Source: Acidaminococcus intestini DSM 21505
GTDB lineage: Bacteria > Bacillota > Negativicutes > Acidaminococcales > Acidaminococcaceae
Reading direction: 5' to 3'
DNA: 64,000 nucleotides
NCBI RefSeq assembly: GCF_000425045.1
Contig: NZ_AULA01000001.1
Location: 124,001-188,000 of the forward strand
In this document: positions 31,467-41,362 of the stretch, piece after piece
How positions within the stretch are numbered: position 1 is the stretch's first letter
Layout of the letters: the number at the start of each line of letters is the position of its first letter
The notes under the pieces: model-generated
Told to the model about the DNA's origin: nothing
Databases searched by the model: none
The model's input: the letters and a program-made list of their open reading frames with translations, nothing else
Made by a program: the position numbers and the translations under genes

Positions 31467-33665
31467 TTAGAATTGTCCACCGAAGCTGAAGTGGAAGCGG
31501 CCGCCCCGATCAGAACTGTCAAGGCGATAGCCATAGTCCAGACGGATTGGGCCAAGCGGGGAGTTGATGCGCAGTCCCAAGCCCACCGTGTACTTCAGGT
31601 CGGACAGGTCAAAATCCGTTTCATCATAATCCTTGCTCCAAGCATAGCCAGCATCCGTAAAGGTGACACCCTGAACCTGCTTGATGATTGGATAACGGAA
31701 TTCCAGGGAGCCCTTCAGCATGCTGTTGCCCTTGAACTGGTCATCGCGGTAGCCACGCAGGAATTCACTGCCGCCGACGGTAAAGCGCTGGCTGAGCGGC
31801 ATATCCCCGTTGGCATAGCCGGCACCGAGATTAAGTGCCCAGACATTGTCCTTACCCATGCGATAGTAGTAACGATAATCGGCTTGATATTTTTCAAAGC
31901 GGAAGTCACCGCCGAAGTTTGCCCATTCAAAAGAATACATGGTACGCTTGCCTTCGCGGGGATCATAAATGTTATCACGCGTATCAAGGATACGGGCAAA
32001 GGTGATACTGCGGGTCGTACCGAAGTTCTTCTTACGGCGTTCCGCAGCAACGTCTTCACCAAGATACCTGCCTTCATCAACGCCTTCAAAGTACTGGTTC
32101 GAATCGTAGCCATCGACCTTGCCCTTGTACTTGTCGTCGCGGTTTTTCAAGGTAATCTGGTTAGTGATAAATTCGTTGTCAGTGACGCGGCTGAAGAAAA
32201 TTTCTTCGCCGATGCGCTTTTTGTAGTAACGGGCAATTTCATCGCCGTCACGATCGTAATCGGCATATTCGTTCGTCATATTATAGAACGTAAAGCCCGC
32301 CGTAGTTTCCTTGTCATCAATCCACGGTTTGATGTAGGAGACTTCAAAGTTGGTATTGGTTTCATCATCGCCGCCAAATTCCCAACGGACATTGACACTG
32401 TCACCCGTCCCGCGGAAGTTCTTATCGCCGACGCTGACCATGCCTAAGAAACCATCTGCATCGGAGTACCCGGCCCCAATGCCGAAAGTTCCCGTGCTCT
32501 GCTCAACGACCGTGATTTCAACGGATACGGTATTGGGCATCTGACCTGGATTCAGTCGGATATTGACATCCTCGAAGAAGCCGAGGTTGTAGATTTTCTG
32601 CATGGAACGGCGCGCCAGCTTGGCGTTGAAGGGATCGCCCTTTTTCATGCGCATTTCACGGATGATGACATAATCCTTCGTCTTTGTGTTGCCCTTGACG
32701 CGATAATCTTCAATGACGCCTTCAGCAACCTGAAGGATAAGATGGCCATCAGGGAGCATGCGGATATCGCTGACTTTAGCCAAAATATAGCCTTGTTCCG
32801 CATAGAGGCTTTCCACCTTGCGGGCCCCGACATTGACGTCGCGGGAATTCACCACTTCGCCTTCCTTAAGTCCCATGGCACGGATGATGTCATGGCTCGA
32901 GATCTTCGTGTTGCCTTCAACTTCAAGTTCCGTGAGGATGGGGTTTTCAGCGACATGATAGACAATCTGGACGCCTTCGGGAACGCGGGTAAAGGTCGGA
33001 ACGATATCATAGAACCAGCCAGTTTCATAAAGGGAACGGATGTCGTCCTGCATTTGAACCGCAGTAAACTTCGTACCCGCGCTCATCTTGAGGCTGTCTT
33101 GAAGGACTTCCGCCTTTTCATGCTGATTGCCCTCAAAGGTTACTTTCGTCACCGTCAGATTCTCATATCCCTTAACTGAATTGGCAAGCTTATCGTATTC
33201 GTCAACAATGCCTGCTCCATCATCAGGCGTAAGGAAACTGCGGCCAGGCGCCTTGCGGTTTTGGGCTTCGGCGATTTCCTTCTGCTGCTGCATACGGGCT
33301 GCCAGCTGCTCATCCTGGGCTTCTTGCTCCTTGCTTTCTTTTTGGAGGGTTTCCTTCCCCACCTTTTCGATATAGGTAATGCCATTGCGGCGCACTTCAC
33401 GATAGATGGGCTTATCAGGCAGGGTTTCTTCTGTCTTGGCACTCTCTTTTTGAGAGTCATCCGTGATTCCAGTTCCGGTGCCAATTCCTTCTTTTGCTTC
33501 TTCCGTTACCTCAATGGTTCCGACTTCTCCCGATTGGGTCTGGACCCCATTTTTGGTCAACGTCACTTCCTGGCTGTGGGAAACCTCTGCATAGGCAGGC
33601 GAACTCAGCAGTAAAGATGCAAAAATGGCTGCCGACAGCTGTTGCCAATGTAATTTGCTATTCAT
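31467..33665 (-). CDS. bamA: Outer-membrane protein assembly factor BamA
   Basis: 732 residues. A signal peptide (1 to about 26) is followed by a low-complexity Glu/Thr/Lys-rich linker (about 27-160) with a coiled stretch. About three POTRA domains follow (approximately 165-400), then the 16-stranded Omp85 barrel. The barrel's conserved lid-loop motif LRGYRDDQFKG lies near residue 640, and the chain ends SFGGQF with the terminal Phe. It inserts beta-barrel proteins into the outer membrane. POTRA number is lower than the five of proteobacterial BamA, as in other diderm Firmicutes. The ompH-like and lpx genes follow. Confidence 0.95.
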   Translation of the reverse strand: MNSKLHWQQLSAAIFASLLLSSPAYAEVSHSQEVTLTKNGVQTQSGEVGTIEVTEEAKEGIGTGTGITDDSQKESAKTEETLPDKPIYREVRRNGITYIEKVGKETLQKESKEQEAQDEQLAARMQQQKEIAEAQNRKAPGRSFLTPDDGAGIVDEYDKLANSVKGYENLTVTKVTFEGNQHEKAEVLQDSLKMSAGTKFTAVQMQDDIRSLYETGWFYDIVPTFTRVPEGVQIVYHVAENPILTELEVEGNTKISSHDIIRAMGLKEGEVVNSRDVNVGARKVESLYAEQGYILAKVSDIRMLPDGHLILQVAEGVIEDYRVKGNTKTKDYVIIREMRMKKGDPFNAKLARRSMQKIYNLGFFEDVNIRLNPGQMPNTVSVEITVVEQSTGTFGIGAGYSDADGFLGMVSVGDKNFRGTGDSVNVRWEFGGDDETNTNFEVSYIKPWIDDKETTAGFTFYNMTNEYADYDRDGDEIARYYKKRIGEEIFFSRVTDNEFITNQITLKNRDDKYKGKVDGYDSNQYFEGVDEGRYLGEDVAAERRKKNFGTTRSITFARILDTRDNIYDPREGKRTMYSFEWANFGGDFRFEKYQADYRYYYRMGKDNVWALNLGAGYANGDMPLSQRFTVGGSEFLRGYRDDQFKGNSMLKGSLEFRYPIIKQVQGVTFTDAGYAWSKDYDETDFDLSDLKYTVGLGLRINSPLGPIRLDYGYRLDSSDRGGRFHFSFGGQF

Positions 33666-33994
33666 ACATAACCCCCTACAAGTTTCGGTTAGAATCCTTC
33701 TAGCTGGTTGGATTCAGTAAATACACGCTACAATTATACCCTTTAGAAAGAAAAATTACTAGTCAAAGGCAGGATTCGAGAAAAAAGTTCACAAAAAAGA
33801 ATTCCCCTTTCCGGCCTTTTTCTAGGCGGCTCCTAGCTCAGAAAAAGGCAGAAGGGGAAAACGATCAGTCAAAGGGGGCGGGCTCCAGACTGGAAGAGGG
33901 CGCTCGCTCCCCATAGCCCGTGAGCCCACCGCCACCTTACGCCGAAAAGGAGCAATGGGCCACGCACCTAGGTCAATCAGGGCCGTGCTTTTCT
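33666..33994. other. Gap between tamB and bamA: terminator and bamA leader
   Basis: It contains the tamB terminator (33804-33857) and, on the minus strand, a TATAAT at about 33735-33740 upstream of bamA with a TTGACT too far away (about 22 bp) to be a normal -35. The part at 33858-33994 shows nothing recognisable. Confidence 0.4.
33804..33857 (-). terminator. Terminator downstream of tamB
   Basis: On the minus strand CCCCTT-ct-GCCTTTTTCT...AGAAAAAGGC-cgga-AAGGGG, a two-part stem of 16 bp, followed by AATTCTTTTTTG. It lies about 138 bp after the tamB stop and separates tamB from bamA transcription. Confidence 0.75.
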
Positions 33995-36900
33995 TTAGAA
34001 CCTCGTATGATACTGTACACCATACCAGGCCCTGTTTTCTTCGTCGACGGATACGCTGAGGTTCAGGCGGCGGTTGAGGAAGTATTCCGCAAAGATGCTC
34101 GAGTCTTCCCCATCGAAGCTTGCCGTATAGCCAAGACGAAGTTTGTCGCCGAAACTTTTAGCCACAAGCCAGTTGTATTGCCGCCGATCATCGCCAATCA
34201 CTTCATTTGCCCGTTTCGCATCGACGCTAAAGCCAATGCCGGACTGGAGACTCCCACTGTAGACGCGCAGTTCGTCCAGCTGCAGGGCCTGTTTGATGGC
34301 ATCTTCCACATCGGACAGGTAGCTTAGCTGGATACCAGCGTCGATGAGCCCCATCCAATCATTGTTGGTCAGGTCCGCGTTATCCGTCTTCAAGGTCAGG
34401 AAGCGTTTGAGCGTATTTTCATCCTTGGGCGGATCACTCTTTAGATGGACCTGCAGTCCATCCATGGACAGCGGTCCTTCGATGGTGGCAAGGATCATGT
34501 ACTGGCCAAGACGCGTAAAAGCTTTCATATCAAGGTGGGGCGTAAACGTTCCTCGCTCCGGCCAAGTGACGATGCTGCGGCCCATCCTAAAGGGGGTATT
34601 GAGGTAATTGAGGGTCCCCTTTGTCAGATTGATGGCGCCTGTAATGTCCGGATCTGCTGTCGTTCCCCCGAGGTGGATCTTGCCGCCGCCCCAGATATCA
34701 TAGAACGACGCCGTATGAAGGTGCATCTTCTCCCCGAGATCAACTGTAAAGTCAAGACCAATAGGCGATCCGCCACTGCCAAAACTCGGCACGGAGGTCA
34801 GTCCGATATAGAGGTCCTCCAGATTGAGAGCGCCCGCTACAAATGGGATCCCATTTTTCTGTGTAACGGAAATGTCCCCATTGACCTTGCCTCCAATCTG
34901 CCGCGAATCAATGAAGACATCGCGGATAGCCGCCGTAAGGGCATAAGGCGATTCCCCGCCATGAAGTTCATAGCTTCCTGACGCCATGACGCTGCCATGA
35001 TCGCCAATGACGGCAGACAGTTCCTTAAGATTGACTTTCGTTCCTGCAAATTCTGTATCTAGCTTCACGTGGTCGATGGTATTATTCATGCCCCGCAGCT
35101 TGATGGTGCCGTCATCGAGACGAATCGCACCATCTAAGGTATAGTCCTCCAAGGTCCCGCTCACATTGAGGTTTCCTTTCATAGGACCGGTTGCCCACTG
35201 GACATATTTCGTAAGCGTCGGCAGGATGTCAAGATTTGCATTGTCAAGGTGCAAGTCAAGGTTCATCTGCGCGTCGGGATTACGGCGATTCTCCTTGGCC
35301 CGTAACAGGTCAAGGGGCAGGGTACCGTAGGCAGACAGCTTATAGATTCCGCGCTGGACAAGGAACTGGTTCAAAGTAAACATACCATCCCGCAGTGTGG
35401 CCATGCCGTAAATGGAGTCGAAGGTTACTCCGCTTACAGAGCCGCCCGTTACTTCAAGGGAGAAGTTCCCATTTGGATCATCAAAGGGCCCCTTGACCTG
35501 TGCGGCCATATTGAGGGCACCCCCAATTTCCGGCGGATCATCAAGGCTTACCGTAAGGATCTTAGGCGAAATGCCATTTGCCGCGACTTCAAGGTCCAAG
35601 GTCCGGTTCTTCATATCCACTTCACCTTGGGCAGCAAAGAGACCGCCGCCTTTTTCAAAGGCCTGGAGCTGGTTGATATGCCAAACGCCGAGGTGACCAA
35701 AAATATCAAAATCAGCGGAATCAAAGGGAACACCCTGCACTTTTCCATCTTCCACCTTACCTTTGATGGCAAGGCCCGTTCGGCGTCCATTCGGATTAAG
35801 GGCAATGGTACCGGAAAGAAACCCATCAATATCAAGGTCGTAGCCGCCCATTTTAAGGAGACTCCGCACGTTCCCCCGCTCCACTTCCGCTTTCCACTGG
35901 TAGTAATGGTTCAAAAGGTCAATATGAGCGGACAGGAAATAGTCTCCTCCTGATTTCTGCTGGAAGGAGCCTTCAAGTTCGTTGATTTTGCCCCCCGTGG
36001 AATCAATGGATAGGGCAAGTCCCGTGAACTCCTCACCGTTGATGATTACGGAATTTGAAGACAATACACCGGTGAAAAGCGGATTGGAAAGGTTGCCGCT
36101 TACAGCCCCGTTAAAGTTCACGCTGCCTTGGAGACTGGCTGCTTCCTTAAGCCAAGGCAGACGCTGGAGCATGATGCCGTAGGCGTCGATTCCTAGGGCA
36201 AGGTCTCCATTTTTAGCAATGGTCCCTGCAAAGGTTGCGGTCGATGTCAAGGCCTGGAGCTTGAAGTTTTTCATCGTAATAGCGCCGTCATTGACGGAGT
36301 AGTCACCAGATAGCTCATCGACAAGGAACTTATTGACCGAGCCATCGTAGGCCCGCACATGACCCGTAATATTAGGATTTTTTAGCGTCCCTGTCACGTG
36401 GACCGTATTGGTGAGGTTTCCTGTAACAGGAAGAGGCAGGGCAAAGGCATCGGAGAAAGGTTCAAGACGTACGCCCTTGGTGACGACTGTCAGGTCAAGC
36501 CAGGGATCATCACCCGTAAGGACAACGGAGCCATCAAGTTCGTGACGGCCTTGCGGCGGATCAAGCTCCACCTTCGTCAGACGGACGACACGATCCTTCC
36601 AGCTGACAAGACCGTGGGCTTCTTTTGCGATAAAGCCTTTAACGGAGACATCCTTGAGGGAAAAGGCTGCCGTCCCTTCTGGGTCATCCGTGGTTCCTTC
36701 AATCATCATGTGAGCAGAAAGAAGACCCTCTCCTTCTTCTCCGAAGGAGGCAAGGATAGGTTCCACAGGGAGATCCGTAACATAAAAATTTCCCTTAAGG
36801 GCTGAGCCTTCAAGACTGCCCGAGCCTGTCACAGAGCCGCCATTTTCCGAATCTGCCGCAAAGCGGTCCAAGGTCAAGCGACCCTTTTCATACACAGCGC

Positions 36901-38314
36901 CCAAATCAACATGGGTAAAGGAGAGCCCATGGACCGTGAGGGACAGATCATCACTAAGGACGTGGGCAAAAAGGTCATCATCATAGCGTCCCTCAGCATA
37001 GAGGTCGCCGGAAAGGACAATGCTGCCTACATCAGGGGCCACCGCTCCCAAATCAAGACTCTCGCTTTTAAGCGTCGCAGCAAAAGTGCGGTCCTGCGTA
37101 TCATATGAAGCCGTCAAGGTCCCTTTGCCGCCAGCAAGATAGAAGGTTCCGTCCGTAACGTTTACTTGGGTTCCCTGAGCCGAAAGGGGCAAGTGAAGGT
37201 TATCTATTTCATATCCTTTCACGGTCAAGGCCGGACTGTCCACGGTTCCCGCGGCAAGAAGGCTGTCAAAAGAGCCATCCAGGGAGGCACTTGCCGTAAC
37301 ACGGCCTGAAAGAGGAAGGTCCAAGGGAATTGCGTCAAGGTCAAAGTCATCCGTCTTTACAGCAAATTGGTGAAAAACAGGCGTCTGTGCGTCAGTAAGG
37401 TCAAGTCCCCCATTCAAGGTAACCGATGACCTATCAAGGGACACCGTAAAATCTGTAAAAGCAAGGTCCTTATTATCAAAGTGGACCGTTCCTACAGCCG
37501 TAAGCGGCAGCAAGAGATTGTCCTTATGAACGGATAAGGATAGGGAATCTGCCTTGACGCTCCCCGAAAGCTTACTTTCCTGATCATCGTTGCGCCAGGT
37601 AACAGAAAGCTTTGAAAGGGTTCCTGCAAGATCCGCTATAGGGGCATAGTGCGCCACAAGGGCCGCGTAGGGCGTTACGCAAAAAGTTTCAGTGCTCGCC
37701 GACACTTCTCCGGTTCCGTCACTTTTAATGGAACCGATCAGCTGCAGTGTCTCCCCCTTTTCCGTCGTAAGATCCATGTCAAGACCATAGACAGGGTTAT
37801 GGACAAGGTCAATGGAACCGGATGCACCGACATGCCATGTGCCATAAGGCGTTGAAAGCTGAATCGAGCCTCGATTGACCGTCACTAAGCCGCGGAAGTC
37901 CTCACTGGACGACTCAGACTTTTTAATAAGATTTTCCACGTTCCAGCGATCGCTGCTGTCCATGACCATATACACCGTTGGATTGTTGATGGCAACAAGG
38001 CTCACCATCCTGCTAGTCCCGTGTCCCAGCAACAGGTTCAATGGATTGACGCGAACAGCGACTTCCGGAATCTTTGCCACAAGGATACCCGCTCGGTCAT
38101 AGATTGCACTGTCCTTGATGCGGAAGGTCAGGTCCGGGCTGACTTCAATCCGGTCAATATGGAGTTTTCCGTTGATATACTGAGCCGCTGTTTCCTCCAC
38201 CATGGGCCGCACCGTGGGAAGCACCCTTGGCATGAGAACCTTGAATGTCCCTACATAGAGTGCCGGTATGACAAGGAGAAGGAAAGGCAGGCGTTTTTTC
38301 CATTTTGGCCGCAT
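33995..38314 (-). CDS. tamB: TamB-like translocation and assembly module protein
   Basis: 1439 residues. A basic N-terminus and an uncleaved signal anchor (about 10-27) are followed by more than 1200 residues of repetitive beta strands (AsmA/TamB taco-like groove). The DUF490 domain makes up the C-terminal ~350 residues, ending in barrel-like strands and a terminal Phe (HTRF). TamB spans the periplasm and takes part in outer-membrane protein assembly and lipid transfer. No tamA lies beside it; in Negativicutes BamA is thought to serve as partner. Flanked by tolC and bamA. Confidence 0.92.
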   Translation of the reverse strand: MRPKWKKRLPFLLLVIPALYVGTFKVLMPRVLPTVRPMVEETAAQYINGKLHIDRIEVSPDLTFRIKDSAIYDRAGILVAKIPEVAVRVNPLNLLLGHGTSRMVSLVAINNPTVYMVMDSSDRWNVENLIKKSESSSEDFRGLVTVNRGSIQLSTPYGTWHVGASGSIDLVHNPVYGLDMDLTTEKGETLQLIGSIKSDGTGEVSASTETFCVTPYAALVAHYAPIADLAGTLSKLSVTWRNDDQESKLSGSVKADSLSLSVHKDNLLLPLTAVGTVHFDNKDLAFTDFTVSLDRSSVTLNGGLDLTDAQTPVFHQFAVKTDDFDLDAIPLDLPLSGRVTASASLDGSFDSLLAAGTVDSPALTVKGYEIDNLHLPLSAQGTQVNVTDGTFYLAGGKGTLTASYDTQDRTFAATLKSESLDLGAVAPDVGSIVLSGDLYAEGRYDDDLFAHVLSDDLSLTVHGLSFTHVDLGAVYEKGRLTLDRFAADSENGGSVTGSGSLEGSALKGNFYVTDLPVEPILASFGEEGEGLLSAHMMIEGTTDDPEGTAAFSLKDVSVKGFIAKEAHGLVSWKDRVVRLTKVELDPPQGRHELDGSVVLTGDDPWLDLTVVTKGVRLEPFSDAFALPLPVTGNLTNTVHVTGTLKNPNITGHVRAYDGSVNKFLVDELSGDYSVNDGAITMKNFKLQALTSTATFAGTIAKNGDLALGIDAYGIMLQRLPWLKEAASLQGSVNFNGAVSGNLSNPLFTGVLSSNSVIINGEEFTGLALSIDSTGGKINELEGSFQQKSGGDYFLSAHIDLLNHYYQWKAEVERGNVRSLLKMGGYDLDIDGFLSGTIALNPNGRRTGLAIKGKVEDGKVQGVPFDSADFDIFGHLGVWHINQLQAFEKGGGLFAAQGEVDMKNRTLDLEVAANGISPKILTVSLDDPPEIGGALNMAAQVKGPFDDPNGNFSLEVTGGSVSGVTFDSIYGMATLRDGMFTLNQFLVQRGIYKLSAYGTLPLDLLRAKENRRNPDAQMNLDLHLDNANLDILPTLTKYVQWATGPMKGNLNVSGTLEDYTLDGAIRLDDGTIKLRGMNNTIDHVKLDTEFAGTKVNLKELSAVIGDHGSVMASGSYELHGGESPYALTAAIRDVFIDSRQIGGKVNGDISVTQKNGIPFVAGALNLEDLYIGLTSVPSFGSGGSPIGLDFTVDLGEKMHLHTASFYDIWGGGKIHLGGTTADPDITGAINLTKGTLNYLNTPFRMGRSIVTWPERGTFTPHLDMKAFTRLGQYMILATIEGPLSMDGLQVHLKSDPPKDENTLKRFLTLKTDNADLTNNDWMGLIDAGIQLSYLSDVEDAIKQALQLDELRVYSGSLQSGIGFSVDAKRANEVIGDDRRQYNWLVAKSFGDKLRLGYTASFDGEDSSIFAEYFLNRRLNLSVSVDEENRAWYGVQYHTRF

Positions 38315-38656
38315 GATCCGCCTTTCTGGAACGGGATACCGTTCCCCTTGGGAAAATCAGGTGAAAAAGGGGCTGGTTGTTCCGTTTTCCCATAGATACA
38401 ACTATAGTATACCAAAGTGAAGGGAAAGAAGAAAATAAATTTTAGTTGAACGGGATTAGGAATGCTGTAATGCTATGAGAGAGTGACGCTAAAACTGTAA
38501 GGTGCGGTGAAAAGTCATTCGCGGTCCGACGGGCCGGCCCTTTCCTAAGGTGAGACGTCCATCACACAAAAGAACATGCCCCCATTGTTTCCATAGAACA
38601 ATGGGGGCATGTCTTCATATCAAACCGGTACGATTTGTGCGCCGAGCACTCCTATC
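38315..38656. other. Gap between tolC and tamB
   Basis: Minus-strand TATACT near 38413-38418 could be the tamB -10, without a convincing -35. The tolC terminator is at 38575-38611. The stretch 38505-38560 (AAAGTCA...GACGGGC-GGCC-TTTCCTAAG) resembles 11912-11958. Confidence 0.35.
38575..38611 (-). terminator. tolC terminator, CCCCATT family
   Basis: A perfect 15-bp stem (CATGCCCCCATTGTT with its complement, 7-nt loop), followed on the minus strand by TTCTTTTGTG. It is 46 bp after the tolC stop and the best terminator of this hairpin family. Confidence 0.75.
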
Positions 38657-39976
38657 TTATTCTTCCACATCCGTCGGAACACCCATGGACTGTTCAAGCA
38701 GTGCCCATGACGTGTTGTAATCATAGAGGGCTTGGATGTAGTTATTTTTGGCGGTCGTCAGGGCAACGGAAGCATCGAGGACGTCCGTGTTCGTTCCCAC
38801 ACCGGCCTGGTAGCGCAGCTGGGCGATACGGTAATCTTCTTCTGCTTGTTCAACCGCGACTTCCGTTGTCTTGATGCGTTTTTCTGCTTCCCGCATGCTA
38901 AGGTACGACGTTCTGACAGCAAGATTCACTTGGTCGCTGATCTGGCGATAGCTTTCCTCAGCTTTGACGACGTTAGCCTTGGCCTGACGGATCTTAGCAG
39001 CATTGACGCCATAGTCCCAGATGTTGAAGTCCACAGAAGCCCCAACGGACCACTCATATTTATGGGCACCAGGGAAACGGTCATCAGCCCAGCCATTAGC
39101 GGCGCTGAGGCTCACCTGCGGCAGGGTTGCCGCGTTGGCAATCTTTTGTTCTGCTTTTGCCATATCAACGGAAGCCTGGGCCTGATGGATCTCGGGCCGG
39201 TTCAGCATGGCGTAGGAAAGGCAGTTATCAAGGGTATAGTCATTGGGTTTATATTCCAGCCCTTCACTCAGGGAAAGAGGCGTCCCCGTCGGAAGCCCCA
39301 AGACGTTGTTCAAGGTGGCTACGGCCACATCATAGGAATTTTGGGCCTGGGTCAGGGTCTGCTGGGCATCGACAAGTTCCACCTGACTGCGAAGAACATC
39401 GACTTTTGCGGAAACACCTACATTAAACTGGGACTGGGTATTCCTCAGATGCTCAGCCAGCCGGTCCACGGTTTCTTTCTGGAGGTTCACCGTATTGATG
39501 CTTTCAAGGACATCATAATATCCCTTGGCCGCATTGTAGCGCGTCGTCTGGTAGGCGCTATTCATGCCATATTCATAATATTTTTGGTTGGCCTTGGCTT
39601 CTTCTATCTGACCTTCGAGTTTCCCGCCCGTGTAGATAGGAACGGAAATGCTCACAGTGTTCGTGCTGCTGTTTGTCCCCACAGGGCCAGTAGCGAGCGT
39701 TGCACCAGCAGCCGTCTTATACCTCATGTTCCGCCCCGTGGAATGAGCAAAATCAATGCTTCCCCAACGAGCTGCCCGAGCCGCGTCAAGTCCGGCCTTA
39801 GCGGCATCCAGTTCGGACGAGGAAATCTTGACATCAGAGTTATTTTCAAGGGCCATGCGAACGGCCTTATTCAGATCGAGGCTGACAGATTGAGGTGCCT
39901 CTTGGGCAAAAGCGGTGCCAAGAGACAGGACACTCAAGAAGACAGCGCCGATCAGTGCTTTTTTATGGATATGCAT
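38657..39976 (-). CDS. TolC-family outer-membrane channel
   Basis: 439 residues. A signal peptide (1 to about 24, ending GTAFA) is followed by two outer-membrane-efflux-protein repeats: LNKAVRMALENNSDVKISSS and, in the second half, LSYAMLNRPEIHQAQASVDM, each followed by long helices (tunnel) and barrel strands. It exports substrates across the outer membrane together with inner-membrane pumps. The ATG with GAGGAGGG upstream is used. Its promoter and a TetR-type operator lie just upstream (40001-40053). It follows mlaD and precedes tamB; partner pump genes are not adjacent. Confidence 0.92.
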   Translation of the reverse strand: MHIHKKALIGAVFLSVLSLGTAFAQEAPQSVSLDLNKAVRMALENNSDVKISSSELDAAKAGLDAARAARWGSIDFAHSTGRNMRYKTAAGATLATGPVGTNSSTNTVSISVPIYTGGKLEGQIEEAKANQKYYEYGMNSAYQTTRYNAAKGYYDVLESINTVNLQKETVDRLAEHLRNTQSQFNVGVSAKVDVLRSQVELVDAQQTLTQAQNSYDVAVATLNNVLGLPTGTPLSLSEGLEYKPNDYTLDNCLSYAMLNRPEIHQAQASVDMAKAEQKIANAATLPQVSLSAANGWADDRFPGAHKYEWSVGASVDFNIWDYGVNAAKIRQAKANVVKAEESYRQISDQVNLAVRTSYLSMREAEKRIKTTEVAVEQAEEDYRIAQLRYQAGVGTNTDVLDASVALTTAKNNYIQALYDYNTSWALLEQSMGVPTDVEE

Positions 39977-40000
39977 GACGTATCGTACCCTCCTCAAATT

Positions 40001-40016
40001 CTGACTGGCTAGTCAG
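40001..40016. promoter_or_regulatory. TetR-type operator at the tolC promoter
   Basis: CTGACT-GGCT-AGTCAG, a 6+6 dyad positioned at the expected transcription start, 9-14 bp downstream of the -10 box. Dyads of the TGACT-N4-AGTCA kind are typical of TetR/AcrR-type repressors of efflux genes. No TetR gene is in the window. Confidence 0.6.
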
Positions 40017-40024
40017 TAATACAC

Positions 40025-40053
40025 ATTATATGCGCAATATTTTTGAAAGTCAA
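40025..40053 (-). promoter_or_regulatory. tolC promoter
   Basis: The minus strand shows -35 TTGACT (40048-40053), a 17-bp spacer and -10 TATAAT (40025-40030). It is close to consensus and lies between mlaD and tolC, so tolC can be expressed independently of the mla operon. Confidence 0.8.
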
Positions 40054-40101
40054 CGGGGTGAGCCGGTTTTTACTCCCGTTCCACCAATTGTTCACAAATC
40101 C

Positions 40102-41358
40102 TTAAAAACGGGCCCTCAGTCCCAAGTAGGTGAGATCACTATGCCCATCAAGGACATCCATGTTTTCTCCAATGAGGGACAGTTTTGGGGAAAAGGCCCA
40201 CTCAGCGCCTACCTTGAGCTTACCGTCATTGAAGTCATAGTAATCCGTAAAGAGATGGAATTTGGGCGACAAGAGCCAATCCGCACCAACACCAAATTCG
40301 CCTTCCATGAGGCCAACACGGCCCACAATGAACTTGCCAAGGCGCTTGTTGTAATGGAAATTGAAATCATCATCGCCGCCGGCGTCGCTCACACCGAGGT
40401 AGAAGAAATCATTTTGGCTTGTCGGCAGTTCGGCACCGATATCGGCACGCCATTTACTGTCCTTGTCGCGATACATGACATCTGTCCGGATGCGGGCATC
40501 GGCAACGACGCCCATGACGCGGTTTGCTTTTTCGCTTGTTTCAGCCGCGTTATGGATGGTAATCTTAAGATCGTCCTGGACCTTAGGGTCGGTCACAACG
40601 CCCTGAAGGGAAGCCGCTGTTTCCTTGATGGTTTCACTGACGTCCTTCATATTGGCCGCCATGAGGGCTACGTTGCGGCCCGTTTCGCCGTTATTGTCAG
40701 CCTGGGTCATGATGCTGTTCATGTGGACTGTCATTTCCTTCATTTGGCCGACCATGGCATGGATATCACCTTGGTTATCCTGGGCCATCTGGGCCAAAGC
40801 CTTCGTAAAGGCATTGAGGTTCTTTGTGATTTCTCCGGTCTGGACAAAACCTTCCCGCATGGACTTCTGGACAGCTTTATCACCAAAGACGTTGCTGAAG
40901 GCATCAGCAACCGTCTCCAATTTTTCCATAACCTTGCCCGATGAACTCATGAGCTTATCAACGCCTCCCGTTGTTTGCCCCGTGATTGTCTCCCCTTCCC
41001 GGAAGGTGACACCTGTAGCAATCTCCGGAGGGGTAATGGTAACAAACTTGGTTCCCATGACGCCGTCCATGCCAATGCCAAACTGGGAATTACGGGGCAC
41101 TTTTTGTTTCTGGTCAATTTTCATGACAACCTTGACTTTGGACCCATCGACGAGAATATCATCGACCTTTCCAATCGGAACACCGGCAAAGCGGACTTCG
41201 TTGCCGACTTTGAGACCATTGACATTGTCAAAGATGACATTGAGCTTATACTGCCGGGACGCAAAACTGAATACACCCAAAAAGGTGAGCATCAGCGCCA
41301 GGATAACAAACCCTCCCAGCGTCACGGCTCCAACTTTTACTTCGTCTGTGGATTTCAT
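40102..41358 (-). CDS. mlaD: MCE-domain protein MlaD with C-terminal barrel-like domain
   Basis: 418 residues. An N-terminal transmembrane helix (about 10-32) is followed by one MCE domain (about 36-115, KLNVIFDNVNGLKVGNEVRF then VKVVMKID). A long helical region (about 140-290) follows, then roughly 120 residues of alternating strands ending LGLRARF with terminal Phe. This is the layout known from Veillonella, where MlaD reaches from the inner membrane MlaEF complex to the outer membrane through its own barrel. It carries phospholipid between membranes. ATG after AAAGGAGTG. It starts 4 bp downstream of mlaF. Confidence 0.9.
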   Translation of the reverse strand: MKSTDEVKVGAVTLGGFVILALMLTFLGVFSFASRQYKLNVIFDNVNGLKVGNEVRFAGVPIGKVDDILVDGSKVKVVMKIDQKQKVPRNSQFGIGMDGVMGTKFVTITPPEIATGVTFREGETITGQTTGGVDKLMSSSGKVMEKLETVADAFSNVFGDKAVQKSMREGFVQTGEITKNLNAFTKALAQMAQDNQGDIHAMVGQMKEMTVHMNSIMTQADNNGETGRNVALMAANMKDVSETIKETAASLQGVVTDPKVQDDLKITIHNAAETSEKANRVMGVVADARIRTDVMYRDKDSKWRADIGAELPTSQNDFFYLGVSDAGGDDDFNFHYNKRLGKFIVGRVGLMEGEFGVGADWLLSPKFHLFTDYYDFNDGKLKVGAEWAFSPKLSLIGENMDVLDGHSDLTYLGLRARF

Positions 41359-41362
41359 GATT

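Noticed and set aside
30966-32447. Long plus-strand open frame (493 codons) opposite bamA and ompH
   Set aside because: It is antisense to well-supported genes, has no family features, and its length follows from the codon bias of the real strand.
38732-40012. Plus-strand open frame (426 codons) opposite tolC
   Set aside because: Antisense to a confident TolC gene and lacking any recognisable domain.
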